Shown piece by piece: positions 18,980-28,338 of a stretch of DNA of 64,000 bases; position 1 is the stretch's first letter; every line of letters begins with the position of its first letter. The translations under genes and the position numbers were made by a program. The notes beneath the pieces were generated by a model. The model searched no databases and had not been told where the DNA came from. It was given only the letters and a program-made list of their open reading frames with translations. This DNA is from Tissierella simiarum (GTDB lineage Bacteria; Bacillota; Clostridia; Tissierellales; Tissierellaceae): contig NZ_JAHLPM010000011.1 in NCBI RefSeq assembly GCF_018917865.1, positions 86,784-150,783 of the forward strand. Reading direction: 5' to 3'.

Positions 18980-20832
18980 ATGAAAAAACTGATTAGCATT
19001 GCTCTTATACTTGTTTTATGCATATCAATATCATTGACCACATTTGCAGCAGACGATAAAGGTGTGCTGCCGTCAGGTATCACTTATTCTAATATGGAAT
19101 CGGTCATTGATACCTATGTTGAAGATTATAAGGGTACTACAGCTGCAGTATCTTTAGCAGTATTTACGGGTAATGATGTGTTAATGGAAAAGGCATATGG
19201 ATATTCAGATATAGAAAATACAATTGCTAATGACAAGGACACGGTTTTCGAATGGGGTTCCTGCACTAAATTGCTAGTGTGGGCAAGTGTAATGCAGCTT
19301 GTGGAGAAGGATAAGATAGAACTCAACGAGGATATCCGCGCATATCTATCAAAGGGATTTTTCAAAAAACTTAAGTTTGATACTCCAATAACGATGCTTA
19401 ATCTTATGAACTACAATGCCGGCTGGCAGGAAACGGTTATAGATCTGTTTATTGGGGACAAGAAAGATGTAAAGGAACTTGGGGAAGCATTACAGCTGAT
19501 TGAACCAGATTAGATTCATAAGCCGGGCACGGTGGTTGCGTATTCCAATTAGGGCACTGCACTGGCAGGATATATCGTTGAATGCGTCAGTGGGCAATCT
19601 TTTAATGATTATGTGCATGAACACATTTTTGAGCCACTGGGCATGGAGCATACGGCTTTAAATGCTACACTTTCGGATAATGAATGGGTTGCCGAAAAGC
19701 GTGGGAAAGAAAAATGCTATACCACTAAGAATGAATCACTTGGAACCTGTCTGTATTATCTTTCGTTATATCCTGCGGGAATAGCAACAGGTACCATCAA
19801 TGATTTTATAAAATTTGGGCAAGCATTCCTTACTGCCGAAGAAGAAAAATCACTATTGTTTGAAAAAAGAGAAACTTTAGACGAAATGATTTCGCCTTCC
19901 CTATTTTTGCCGATGGAATAACTGCTAGGAACTGTCATGGGTTTTGGACACATGAACTCGGTGTTTCTGTCTTATGGCACAACGGGGGGACAATTGGAAG
20001 TTTCTCATGGTTTGCATCTGATCCGGAATCTGGAACAGGTATCATAATTCTTACCAATCAGAGTGGAGAGGTGGTTTACAACTGTGGTCTTTTGCCGAAG
20101 GTTTTTGGGAAATATGAGGGCGGTACGGCTACAATGTCTGCAGAAGATATTTCGGGCATGTACATGTCATCGAGAACCTGCTTCAAAGGTTTTGCAAAGC
20201 CCTACAGCTTGGTTTCCTTCATGCGATTTGTTTCGGAAGGGTGAGGGCGAATATTATGTTCCCAAACTAATGACATCGTCACATCTATGGGCACAGACTC
20301 ATATCTGCTGGATAAAGGTGGGCTGAAGCTGAAGCAGTTTATAATTTATCCGTCAACTGATGAAGATGGACATACAGTCTTGCAGTTACCGGCTTCGGAC
20401 TATGTGGAAGTGAACGGTTATGGAGTAATAGCAAAATATACACTGTTGGTGTTATTCGCATTGGCAGCATTTTACGGATTTTGTGCACTAATTATCAGTT
20501 TCATTGGTTTCCTAAAACGCAAAAAGTCTCTTGGGATAATAGAGATATACCGTGCCATTGTAAATTCCTCTGTCATTATTACAGCAATGATGTTTGTTTA
20601 CGTGTCGATAAAGTTGTTTTCTGGGTTGGCATTGCGTGAGGACGTTCTATGGAGTGTCATACTGAATGGGGTGCTTGCCATAGTTCCTATGGTCTACGCT
20701 GTCATCTTGGCTGCAAAGTGGAAAAAACTCGACTGTACAAGAAAGGAGAAGATAAAACTGATTGTGACTGGTGTCGCAGGTTTTATCATGACAATCAACG
20801 TCATTTTCTGGGAAGCATATAAATTTTGGTAA
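18980..20832 (+). pseudogene. Decayed class C beta-lactamase-like serine hydrolase with C-terminal membrane domain
   Basis: A recognisable but broken secreted serine hydrolase gene. The ATG at 18980, behind AAGGGAAGGGA, opens a signal peptide. Then come the SxxK motif (S-C-T-K in W-G-S-C-T-K-L-L-V), the Y-S-N motif just before a stop, and H-N-G-G in another frame. Damage includes in-frame TAG stops at 19511 and 19550 (probably former CAG and TAT/TAC codons), a frameshift near 19900 at a T run, and at least one more near 20180-20250. The last 180 codons are intact and encode about four membrane segments. Base composition is visibly richer in G+C than the neighbours, suggesting acquired DNA. 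Confidence 0.88.
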
Positions 20833-21003
20833 TAGATTTTATTTTGACATTCATCCTTCGATAATGAGAATTTTGCGAAGGTTTAGGAGATGACAATCTA
20901 TCAGAATTATGTTGATAACTTTTGTCTTTGAGTAATAGTCTGTATAAATTAATATTAGAATAATACTTTTAAATTGTTAAAATTTTGTGTAAAGTAAAGA
21001 AAG

Positions 21004-21058
21004 CTTCTTGGATTAATATCAAAATAAATATTAATCCAAGAGGATTTCTTTTATTATA
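21004..21058 (+). terminator. Terminator-like hairpin after the decayed hydrolase
   Basis: A 13-bp perfect stem (CTTGGATTAATAT with its complement) extends outward with a few more pairs, and is followed by a T-rich run. It lies about 170 bases past the pseudogene end. The stretch 20833-21003 holds nothing else I can recognise. Confidence 0.65.
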
Positions 21059-21127
21059 TACATAAGAACATCTGATAATGAAATTAAAATAGACATTGCT
21101 TATAAACAAAAGATACTATAGCTATTC

Positions 21128-21348
21128 AGGGTATAATAAGAAAAAACATATGAAAGGAGCGTGATAATATGCCAAATACAAATGTTGTACCTAATAGATT
21201 GATAAATGAGAAATCTCCTTATCTTCTACAACATGCCCATAATTCTATTAGTTGGTATCCTTGGGGTGGTGAAGCTTTTACTAAAGCAAAAACAGAAGAT
21301 AATCCCTTGATAGGGAGAATTAGATACGTACACTGTGGCAGCAGATAA
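21128..21348 (+). pseudogene. Truncated duplicate of the yyaL 5' end with its upstream region
   Basis: From the AGGGTATAATAA element through the ribosome site to about codon 45, this copies the region 23685-23866 before and within the intact yyaL gene. The ATG at 21169 opens a frame whose residues [16 protein letters not shown] are identical to YyaL. Similarity stops after K-T-E-D, then 15 unrelated codons lead to TAA at 21346. The thioredoxin-like C-H-W-C motif is not reached, so no function is expected. Confidence 0.9.
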
Positions 21349-21448
21349 AATCCATGAGTACTTCCTTCAGAGGTATAAGGCACAACAGTTTATGAAGATT
21401 ATAAATATACATATCATGCATAATACAGAAAGTGTTTATGCAAATTAG
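21314..21448 (+). other. Unidentified coding-like fragment joined to the yyaL remnant
   Basis: A 44-codon open frame in another phase begins just past the end of yyaL similarity and ends at TAG 21446. It reads [19 protein letters not shown], like a real helical C-terminus, but I do not recognise the family. It has no start or ribosome site of its own, so it is probably the tail of a lost gene at a recombination junction. Confidence 0.35.
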
Positions 21449-21461
21449 TATTCCCCAAACA

Positions 21462-22025
21462 TTATTGATAAAAAAATAAACCTATAATACCTGTTAGAAT
21501 AATAATCAATATTGGATTCATTTTATAATTTCTTAGTGAAAATAGAGAAATAATAAATACAATGATAGCAGTAATATTAAAGTTAACAGCTTTAACATTG
21601 AGTAATGGGGAGCCAAAAAAGGCAATCAAAACGATAGTAGATGCAGAAGCCGCAATAAGTCCAACAGAAATAGAATGTAGTCCTTTCAATATATCGGAAA
21701 TGCTATCTATATCTTTATACTTTCTGAAAAATCTGTATAAAAGGATGGAAAGAATAAAGCCAGATAGAATACATCCTAATGTGGCCGCTATAGCTCCGAA
21801 TATACCTGCAATTCGTATCCCAACAAAAGTTGAGGTGTTAACTGCTAATGGACCAGGGGTCATTTGAGAGATTGTAATAATATCAGTGAATTCTTGCAAA
21901 GTAAGCCAATGATGGAAATCAACTACTTGTTCCTGTATTAACGGTATTGTAGCATAACCGCCACCGATACTAAATAAACCAATCTGTAAAAAACTTACTA
22001 ACAAAATAATGATATTTTTAGTCAT
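21462..22025 (-). CDS. Chromate transporter (CHR) half-size protein, second subunit
   Basis: A 187-residue membrane protein of the CHR family. It has the family signature F-S-I-G-G-G-Y-A-T-I-P-L and the S-Q-M-T-P-G-P-L-A-V-N-T helix, and about five to six hydrophobic segments. Half-size CHR proteins usually occur as tandem pairs acting together as an anion transporter. Chromate efflux is the named role but is unproven here. Its start overlaps the end of the first half gene by 8 bases, so the two are translationally coupled. Confidence 0.88.
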   Translation of the reverse strand: MTKNIIILLVSFLQIGLFSIGGGYATIPLIQEQVVDFHHWLTLQEFTDIITISQMTPGPLAVNTSTFVGIRIAGIFGAIAATLGCILSGFILSILLYRFFRKYKDIDSISDILKGLHSISVGLIAASASTIVLIAFFGSPLLNVKAVNFNITAIIVFIISLFSLRNYKMNPILIIILTGIIGLFFYQ

Positions 22026-22596
22026 ATCTTGTCCCTCCTTTCCTGCTTTTCAAATAAGTTTGTACAAAGCATAGGAATGAGCAGAAAATAATAATTAAAA
22101 CAACATTAATATTTAAAAAGAAACTAGCGAAGAATGAAGCAGGAACTATTAATGTTAACAACCAATTTTTTTCATCTAAAATTCCTTTGCTCATATCAAT
22201 TACTAAATCCACGATAGTAGCGGCGACACCTGCCTCCATCCCTTTTAGTATTGAAGAAATAACTCTATTATCTCGAAATACACTATAGCAAGAAGATATA
22301 ACAGATAAAATAAGCAAAGGAGGAAGAACTGTTCCGATACAACAAATGATTGCACCTATAAGTCCAGCAATACGATAACCTACTAATACAGAAATATTAA
22401 CTGCAATCGCACCAGGTGTTGACTGCGAAATCGCTGCCATATCCAGTAGCTCCTGTTCACTAATCAACTTTAGATTATTTACGAAGTATTTCTGCATCAT
22501 AGGTATAACAATGTATCCACCTCCAAAAGTAAATGCGCTTATAGAAAACATTATTCTAAACAGCGAAAAATAAAGTTTTAATTTATTAGATTTCAT
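22018..22596 (-). CDS. Chromate transporter (CHR) half-size protein, first subunit
   Basis: About 192 residues. The signatures are A-F-T-F-G-G-G-Y-I-V-I-P-M-M and S-Q-S-T-P-G-A-I-A-V-N-I, the counterparts of those in the downstream half gene, showing an ancient duplication. I start at ATG 22596 because AGAGGAG lies 12 bases upstream; an in-frame ATG at 22623 precedes that site and is less likely. Hydrophobic segments predict an inner-membrane location. A divergent LysR regulator gene begins about 130 bases away and may control the pair. Confidence 0.87.
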   Translation of the reverse strand: MKSNKLKLYFSLFRIMFSISAFTFGGGYIVIPMMQKYFVNNLKLISEQELLDMAAISQSTPGAIAVNISVLVGYRIAGLIGAIICCIGTVLPPLLILSVISSCYSVFRDNRVISSILKGMEAGVAATIVDLVIDMSKGILDEKNWLLTLIVPASFFASFFLNINVVLIIIFCSFLCFVQTYLKSRKGGTRYD

Positions 22597-22724
22597 AATG
22601 ATAAAATTCTCCTCTACATACAAATTATAAACCTTCTATATTATATCCTATAGAAATATCATAAGTAAAATAGTATAATGTTATAATAAACATAACTAAT
22701 TAGTAATGTAAGGGAGAGATTCAT

Positions 22725-23609
22725 GTGAATTTGAGGCATTTGCGTATTTTTAAAACTGTATGCGAAGAAGAGAGTATTACAAAGGCATCTGAAAAGCTGT
22801 TTATGACACAGCCAGCAGTTTCTCATGCAATCAATGAACTAGAATGCTATTTAGGCATTTGTTTATTTGATAGAATTTCAAGAAGGCTTTATTTAAATGA
22901 AACAGGCAAACTATTTCTAAGAAAAGCAATAAAGCTTTTAGATTTATATGATGACTTGGAACAAAACGCCAAAGAATTAGAAGACAATGCAACTATCAAA
23001 ATTGGATCAAGCATAACCATTGCAAATTTTATTTTACCTAAAGCAATAGCAAAATTTGAAACGGTTTGCAAGAATACTCCCATCAAGGTTATAATTGACA
23101 ATGCCAGAAATATTGAAAATATGCTACTTAACAATGAAATTGATTTAGGGTTGATTGAAGGAGTTATTTATAAGGAAGAGTTAATAAAAATCCCATTTTC
23201 AAACTATAGATTGGCAGTATTCTGTTCGCCTGAACATAAATTTGTGTCAGAAAAATCGATAGATGTTAATACGTTAATAAAGGAAAGATTATTGTTGAGA
23301 GAAGAAGGCAGTGCCATTCGTGATATTTTTGACAGTGCATTATTATTACATAATATAACTGTAAATCCAGAGTGGACAAGTGTAAATTCACAAGCTTTAA
23401 TCTATGCGGTAAAGCAAAACTTAGGAATAAGTGTGTTGCCCAAAATATTAGTAGAAAAGGAACTTAGCAGTGAAGAGCTTTTTGAAGTAAAAGTAAATGA
23501 TTTTGAATTAATCAGTGTAAATCATATTGTATTTCATAAAGATAAGATTCAAACTAAGAATTATAAAACGCTAATTGAACTAATCAAGAATAAAGCAAGG
23601 GATAAATAG
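22725..23609 (+). CDS. LysR-family transcriptional regulator
   Basis: A 294-residue LysR regulator. The N-terminal winged helix shows L-R-H-L-R-I-F-K-T-V and M-T-Q-P-A-V-S-H-A-I-N-E-L-E, the LysR recognition helix. The C-terminal two-thirds is a periplasmic-binding-protein-like effector domain. It starts at GTG behind AGGGAGAG. It is divergent from the chromate-transporter-type pair, the classic arrangement in which a LysR protein controls both its own gene and its neighbour. The effector is unknown. Confidence 0.92.
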   Translation: MNLRHLRIFKTVCEEESITKASEKLFMTQPAVSHAINELECYLGICLFDRISRRLYLNETGKLFLRKAIKLLDLYDDLEQNAKELEDNATIKIGSSITIANFILPKAIAKFETVCKNTPIKVIIDNARNIENMLLNNEIDLGLIEGVIYKEELIKIPFSNYRLAVFCSPEHKFVSEKSIDVNTLIKERLLLREEGSAIRDIFDSALLLHNITVNPEWTSVNSQALIYAVKQNLGISVLPKILVEKELSSEELFEVKVNDFELISVNHIVFHKDKIQTKNYKTLIELIKNKARDK

Positions 23610-23644
23610 ATTACCTCTATTAAAAAAATCAAAAGAATTCATCT

Positions 23645-23683
23645 AAGATTACTATTAAATTAATTATAGTAATCTTTTTTATT
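23645..23683 (+). terminator. Terminator after lysR
   Basis: An 11-bp perfect stem (AAGATTACTAT with its complement) followed by a run of Ts, 36 bases after the lysR stop. Confidence 0.85.
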
Positions 23684-23727
23684 TAGGGTATAATAACCTA
23701 AAATAACTTATGAAAGGAAGTGATAGT

Positions 23728-25515
23728 ATGACTAACTCAAATAGAGTACCCAATAGATTGATAAATGAGAAATCTCCTTATCTTCTACAACATGCCCATA
23801 ATCCTGTGGATTGGTATCCTTGGGGTGATGAAGCTTTTACTAAAGCAAAAACAGAAGATAAGCCAATATTCTTAAGTATAGGATATAGCACATGCCATTG
23901 GTGTCATGTAATGAATAGAGAGTCTTTTCAAGATGAAGAGGTTGCAAAGGTTTTAAATGAATACTTTGTACCTATCAAAGTGGATAGAGAAGAAAGACCA
24001 GATATAGATAAAGTCTATATGACTTTTGCAGAGGCTATGACTGGTAGTGGAGGTTGGCCTTTAAATGTATTAATTACAGCTGAAGGTAATCCGTTTTTTA
24101 TAGGAACATATTTTCCTAAAAAAAGCAGAGATAGGCTAACGGGACTAATAGACTTGTTAGAGAAAACTCATAGACTTTGGAATAAAGATAAAGAAAAGAT
24201 AAAAGAGGAGAGTAATTATATAGTAGAAGAAGTTAAAGATAGATATATGGATTATGCTGAAGGAGATATTGAGGAAGATATATATGATAAAACTAAAGAA
24301 GGCTTAAAAAGGATATTTGATAGACGTAATGGAGGATTCGGAAGATATCCTAAATTTCCTATGCCTCAGTACGTTTGGTTTTTGTTAGAATATGGACATA
24401 GAAAAGACGATAAAGAATCTATTGAAATAGCAACAATTACCTTAGATAAAATGTATAAAGGTGGCATATTTGATCATGTAGGATATGGATTTTGTAGGTA
24501 TTCTGTAGATGAGAAGTGGCTAGTACCTCACTTTGAAAAAATGTTATATGATAATGCTCTATTATCTATAACTTATGCTAAAGCATATGAGACAACTAAA
24601 AACTTCTTATATAAAGAGATAGGAGAAAAAATATTTGAGTTTGTACTACGAGATATGACATCAGGAGAGGGCGGATTTTATTCAGCCTTAGATGCAGATT
24701 CAGAGGGGGAAGAAGGAAAATTTTATGTTTTTGATTACAAAGAGATTATAGATTTATTAGGTGAAGAATTAGGAAGCTTATATTGTAGATATTATGATAT
24801 AAGTAAAAAAGGTAATTTTGAAGGTAAGAATATTCCTAATTTAATAAATCAAGATTTAGAAAACATGAGTAGTTCAGATAAGTCTAAATTAGATAGTATT
24901 AATCAAATGCTATTTAACTATAGAGAAAAGCGAGTCAAACCCCATAGAGATGAAAAAATATTGACTTCTTGGAATGGGCTTATGATAGGTGCTTTAGCTT
25001 ATGGTGGAATAACTTTTGATAACAGGGTATATATTAATAGAGCAAAAAAAGCTGCAGACTTTATTATAGCCAATTGCATAGATAAAGAAGGACATTTATT
25101 ATCTACTTATATAGATGGAAAATCTTATAACATTGGTTTTTTAGAGGATTATGCTTTCTTTATATATGGACTTCTTCAATTATTTGAATCTACAAAGGAA
25201 GATGTATATTTAAATATTGGAATAAAATTAACTGAAGATATGCTAAAGCTATTTTGGGATGAAAAAGAAGGAGGGTTATATTTTTACAGTAATATATCAG
25301 AACAGTTAATTTCAAAGCCAAAGGATTTCTATGATGGAGCTATACCATCAGGAAACTCTTTTGCTTTAATAAGTTTATTAAAGTTATATATGATTATTAA
25401 AGAAGAAAAGTATAGTGAAAGAGTTAGACAAATTCTGTATGCTGTTGGCGAAGATATAAATAATAATCCTCTTTCTCATATTTATTCAATTATAGCTTTA
25501 GGAAATTTATATTAG
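23728..25515 (+). CDS. yyaL: Thioredoxin-domain protein YyaL (DUF255, SPATA20-like)
   Basis: A roughly 595-residue protein with an N-terminal thioredoxin-like domain (residues about 1-160; C-H-W-C-H-V-M and the flanking W-Y-P-W-G and G-G-W-P-L-N) followed by an alpha/alpha-barrel of glycosidase type. Family function is uncertain. I start at ATG 23728 because GAAAGGAAGTGAT lies just upstream, although an in-frame ATG occurs at 23710. It is shorter than the roughly 690 residues of typical homologues, with the end missing past the barrel. A partial copy of its 5' end lies 2.5 kb upstream. Confidence 0.9.
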   Translation: MTNSNRVPNRLINEKSPYLLQHAHNPVDWYPWGDEAFTKAKTEDKPIFLSIGYSTCHWCHVMNRESFQDEEVAKVLNEYFVPIKVDREERPDIDKVYMTFAEAMTGSGGWPLNVLITAEGNPFFIGTYFPKKSRDRLTGLIDLLEKTHRLWNKDKEKIKEESNYIVEEVKDRYMDYAEGDIEEDIYDKTKEGLKRIFDRRNGGFGRYPKFPMPQYVWFLLEYGHRKDDKESIEIATITLDKMYKGGIFDHVGYGFCRYSVDEKWLVPHFEKMLYDNALLSITYAKAYETTKNFLYKEIGEKIFEFVLRDMTSGEGGFYSALDADSEGEEGKFYVFDYKEIIDLLGEELGSLYCRYYDISKKGNFEGKNIPNLINQDLENMSSSDKSKLDSINQMLFNYREKRVKPHRDEKILTSWNGLMIGALAYGGITFDNRVYINRAKKAADFIIANCIDKEGHLLSTYIDGKSYNIGFLEDYAFFIYGLLQLFESTKEDVYLNIGIKLTEDMLKLFWDEKEGGLYFYSNISEQLISKPKDFYDGAIPSGNSFALISLLKLYMIIKEEKYSERVRQILYAVGEDINNNPLSHIYSIIALGNLY

Positions 25516-25549
25516 AAATGATGGAATATCTACAAAAGAATATATTTAC

Positions 25550-25590
25550 AATTATGAAAACTAGGAAAAATCCTAGTTTTCATAATTTAT
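25550..25590 (+). terminator. Terminator after yyaL
   Basis: A 17-bp perfect stem with a 4-base loop, starting 35 bases after the stop. It is symmetrical, so it could also act on the other strand. Only a weak T run follows. Confidence 0.75.
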
Positions 25591-25719
25591 TAACAAAAAT
25601 AGATTTGTTTAATATATGTTTCTAAAAATCATGCATCAATTCATATTATATGGTATACTCCTTATAATTATATTGGTTAATAATATTTAATAAATTAAAA
25701 TAACTTAGGAGGGATTAAT

Positions 25720-26757
25720 TTGAATAAAGTAAGACGATTAAAGGAAAATTCAAAGATAGCAATTATTTCTCCATCAAATGGTCTTCCATTTTTGTTTCCA
25801 GAAAACTATGAGCTTGGAATTAAGAATTTAAAAGAAATATTCAATCTGGATATTGTAGAAATGCCTACTGCAAGAATGTCTCCTGAGGAGCTATATAAAA
25901 GCCCCGAAAAAAGAGCTAAGGATATTAATGAAGCTTTTAAAGACAATTCTATAGATGGAATTATTACTTCAATAGGAGGATATGAGTCTGTACGTATACT
26001 TGAATATTTGGATTTAGATTTGATTTTAAATAACCCAAAATTTATAATGGGATTTTCAGATGCAACTACTTTCCTATCTTATTTGAACTATAAAGGCATG
26101 ATAACTTTTTATGGCCCATCAATTATGGCAGGATTTGCGCAATTGCAGCATTTACCTGTAGAAAGTATAGAACATATTAAATCAATAATGTTTGAAGAAA
26201 ATTATCCCTATAAATATAATAGTTATCCCATGTATACAAATGGATATAAAGACTGGAATAACAAAGATACCATTGGAGAATGTACTGAATTTTGTTCTAA
26301 TGAAGATGGCTATATGTTTCTTCAAGGAGATAAGATAACAGAAGGGTTATTATGGGGAGGATGTATTGAAGTATTGGAATTTTTGAAAGGAACAAAGTAT
26401 TGGCCAGATGAGAAATTCTGGAATGATAAAATATTGTTTTTTGAAACATCAGAAGAAAAGCCATCACCTCAGAATGTAGGTTATATGCTAAGAAATTATG
26501 GAACTCAAGGAATCTTGAATAAAGTGAAAGGAATATTATTTGGGAGACCAAAAGACTATAATGAGGAAGAAAAGAATGAATTAAATAAAATTGTTTTCAA
26601 TATAGTAAATTTTGAGTTTGGAGTTAAAGATGTTCCAATAATTATGAATGTAGATTCTGGACATACAGACCCTAAGATCATATTGCCTTTAGGCGGAAGA
26701 ATGAAAATAGATTCTAGAAAGAGAGAGATCTACTTAATGGAAAGTCCTTTTATTTAA
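25720..26757 (+). CDS. S66-family peptidase (LD-carboxypeptidase / MccF-like)
   Basis: A 345-residue serine peptidase of family S66. The nucleophile lies in G-F-S-D-A-T-T-F-L, preceded by the oxyanion segment I-T-S-I-G-G-Y-E-S. The C-terminal half has G-G-C-I-E-V-L-E-F and the last catalytic region near G-H-T-D-P-K. Family members either trim L,D bonds in peptidoglycan recycling or, as MccF, cleave and inactivate microcin C7-type antibiotics. The length and N-terminal P-S-N-G segment fit the MccF-like branch better, but this is inference. It starts at TTG behind TAGGAGGGATT. Confidence 0.85.
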   Translation: MNKVRRLKENSKIAIISPSNGLPFLFPENYELGIKNLKEIFNLDIVEMPTARMSPEELYKSPEKRAKDINEAFKDNSIDGIITSIGGYESVRILEYLDLDLILNNPKFIMGFSDATTFLSYLNYKGMITFYGPSIMAGFAQLQHLPVESIEHIKSIMFEENYPYKYNSYPMYTNGYKDWNNKDTIGECTEFCSNEDGYMFLQGDKITEGLLWGGCIEVLEFLKGTKYWPDEKFWNDKILFFETSEEKPSPQNVGYMLRNYGTQGILNKVKGILFGRPKDYNEEEKNELNKIVFNIVNFEFGVKDVPIIMNVDSGHTDPKIILPLGGRMKIDSRKREIYLMESPFI

Positions 26758-26790
26758 ATATAAAAAGATAATTCTAGGGAGATGATAGGC

Positions 26791-27288
26791 ATGGCTATAA
26801 GAAATATAGAACAACCTAATATTATTATAGTAGATAATGAGTTAAGATTAAGAAAAGCAAGAGAGGAAGAATGGAAAGTAGCATTGCCTTGGTATGAAAA
26901 TTCAAAAGTATTATATTATTCAGAAGGCTTGATACAAGGAATATACGATATGGAAATTGTAAATAGAATGTATGGTTACTTAAGCAGTATAGGAGAGTTA
27001 TATTTTATAGAAATCTTAGAAAAAGATACTTGGATACCTATAGGAGATATAACTTTATCAGAAAAAAATATGCCTATAATAATAGGTGATGAAAAATATT
27101 GGGGAAGAGGAATAGGTAAAAAATCAGTGCTAGCATTAATAGATAGGGCAAAATCCATTAAATTAGATAAGATTCAGATACCTACTATCTATAAATATAA
27201 TGAAAGATCCAAGAACTTATTTATATCGATTGGATTTATAAAGGTTAAAGAAGATGAAGATAGTGAATCCTATGAACTAAAATTATAG
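26791..27288 (+). CDS. GNAT-family N-acetyltransferase
   Basis: A roughly 165-residue acetyltransferase. The acetyl-CoA loop is W-G-R-G-I-G-K-K-S-V-L-A-L-I-D, and the closing part has Y-N-E-R-S-K-N-L-F-I-S-I-G-F, both GNAT hallmarks. The ATG at 26791 is preferred, with AGGGAG nine bases upstream; an ATG at 26782 abuts that site and is less likely. It lies 33 bases after the S66 peptidase gene and just before fosB, so it is probably co-transcribed with them. Substrate unknown. Confidence 0.83.
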   Translation: MAIRNIEQPNIIIVDNELRLRKAREEEWKVALPWYENSKVLYYSEGLIQGIYDMEIVNRMYGYLSSIGELYFIEILEKDTWIPIGDITLSEKNMPIIIGDEKYWGRGIGKKSVLALIDRAKSIKLDKIQIPTIYKYNERSKNLFISIGFIKVKEDEDSESYELKL

Positions 27289-27329
27289 TAATTATATATA
27301 GAAAAATTAATCTTATAGGGGGATGAAAA

Positions 27330-27752
27330 ATGAAAATTAAAGGAATAAATCATATAACTTTTTCAGTATCAAATTTAGAAAAATCTATAGAGTTTTATAA
27401 AAATGTTTTTGATGCAAAATTACTAGTTAAAGGAGAAAGACTTGCTTATTTTGATTTACAAGGTATATGGCTTGCATTAAATGTCGAAAGTGATATTGAA
27501 AGGAATGAAATATATCAATCCTATACTCATATGAGCTTTTCAATAGACGAAGAGGATTATGAATTTGTGGTAGAAAAACTAAACAAATTAAATGTAAATA
27601 TAAGAGAAGGTAGACCAAGATATAAGGAAGAAGGTAAATCAATATATTTTCGAGATCCCGATGGACACTTGTTCGAGTTTCATACAAAGACAAGAGAAGG
27701 TAGAATAAAATTTTATAAAGATAATAGAGAAGAATTAGAATTTTTTATATAA
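27330..27752 (+). CDS. fosB: FosB-type metallothiol transferase (fosfomycin resistance)
   Basis: A 140-residue vicinal-oxygen-chelate protein close in sequence to FosB, which opens the epoxide of fosfomycin with a thiol. The start K-G-I-N-H-I-T-F-S-V-S-N-L-E-K-S and the segment N-E-I-Y-Q-S-Y-T-H are FosB signatures. The three metal ligands are visible as H8, H67 and E116, the last in D-P-D-G-H-L-F-E-F-H. The site TAGGGGGATG precedes the ATG. FosB uses bacillithiol or cysteine; which thiol this organism has is not shown. Another VOC role is possible, but the match is strong. Confidence 0.87.
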   Translation: MKIKGINHITFSVSNLEKSIEFYKNVFDAKLLVKGERLAYFDLQGIWLALNVESDIERNEIYQSYTHMSFSIDEEDYEFVVEKLNKLNVNIREGRPRYKEEGKSIYFRDPDGHLFEFHTKTREGRIKFYKDNREELEFFI

Positions 27753-27804
27753 AAATTAGTTAAATATATTATTATGGTCACATGGAGTAAAATGATATCC
27801 ACAG

Positions 27805-27856
27805 AGTATGAAATCTATAAGCATAATAGCTTATAGATTTCATACTATTTAAATTT
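27805..27856 (+). terminator. Hairpin terminator after fosB
   Basis: An 18-bp perfect stem (AGTATGAAATCTATAAGC with its complement, 6-base loop) followed by an AT-rich tail. It separates fosB from the Nudix gene. Confidence 0.75.
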
Positions 27857-27880
27857 AAAATATGGATAAAGGGAGAGAAT

Positions 27881-28321
27881 ATGGATATAACAGAAGGAGC
27901 TTTTGTAGTAATATTTAATGAGGAAAAGAGAATACTCCTTGTTAGGAGGAGAGATTTTCCTATTTGGGATTTACCAGGAGGAAGACTGGAGAAAAATGAA
28001 ATTATTGAAGAATGTGCTATAAGAGAAACAGAAGAGGAGACAGGGTATATGGTTGTAGTTGAAAAGAAAACTGGAGAATATTACAGACCACAGTTTAGCG
28101 ATAGACAACATATATTTATAGCTAAAATAGTGGATGGAAAACCAAGAGATAAAAGTGATGAAACATCAGCATTAAGATGGTTTTCAGTCAGTAATTTGCC
28201 TATATTAATGGTTCCTCATAGAAGAGAGCAGATAAAGGATTCTATTTCGCAAGAACATTTAGTAAAAAAGATACTAAATGAGTCTAGAATTATTTTATGG
28301 CTAAGGAAAATGAAGAACTGA
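27881..28321 (+). CDS. Nudix hydrolase
   Basis: A 146-residue single-domain Nudix protein. The Nudix box is complete: G-G-R-L-E followed by E-C-A-I-R-E-T-E-E-E-T-G-Y, giving the GX5EX7REUXEEXGU pattern. This binds the metal used to cleave nucleoside diphosphates linked to another group. The start ATG follows AAAGGGAGAGAAT. Its end overlaps the open frame of the next acetyltransferase, so the two are likely co-transcribed. Substrate cannot be deduced. Confidence 0.9.
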   Translation: MDITEGAFVVIFNEEKRILLVRRRDFPIWDLPGGRLEKNEIIEECAIRETEEETGYMVVVEKKTGEYYRPQFSDRQHIFIAKIVDGKPRDKSDETSALRWFSVSNLPILMVPHRREQIKDSISQEHLVKKILNESRIILWLRKMKN

Positions 28322-28338
28322 AAAAGGAGATAATCATA

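Noticed and set aside
21462..23609. Composite transposon made by the two yyaL copies around chrA-lysR
   Set aside because: The flanking repeats are a truncated host gene and its intact copy; there is no transposase or terminal inverted repeat. It is a duplication, not a mobile element.
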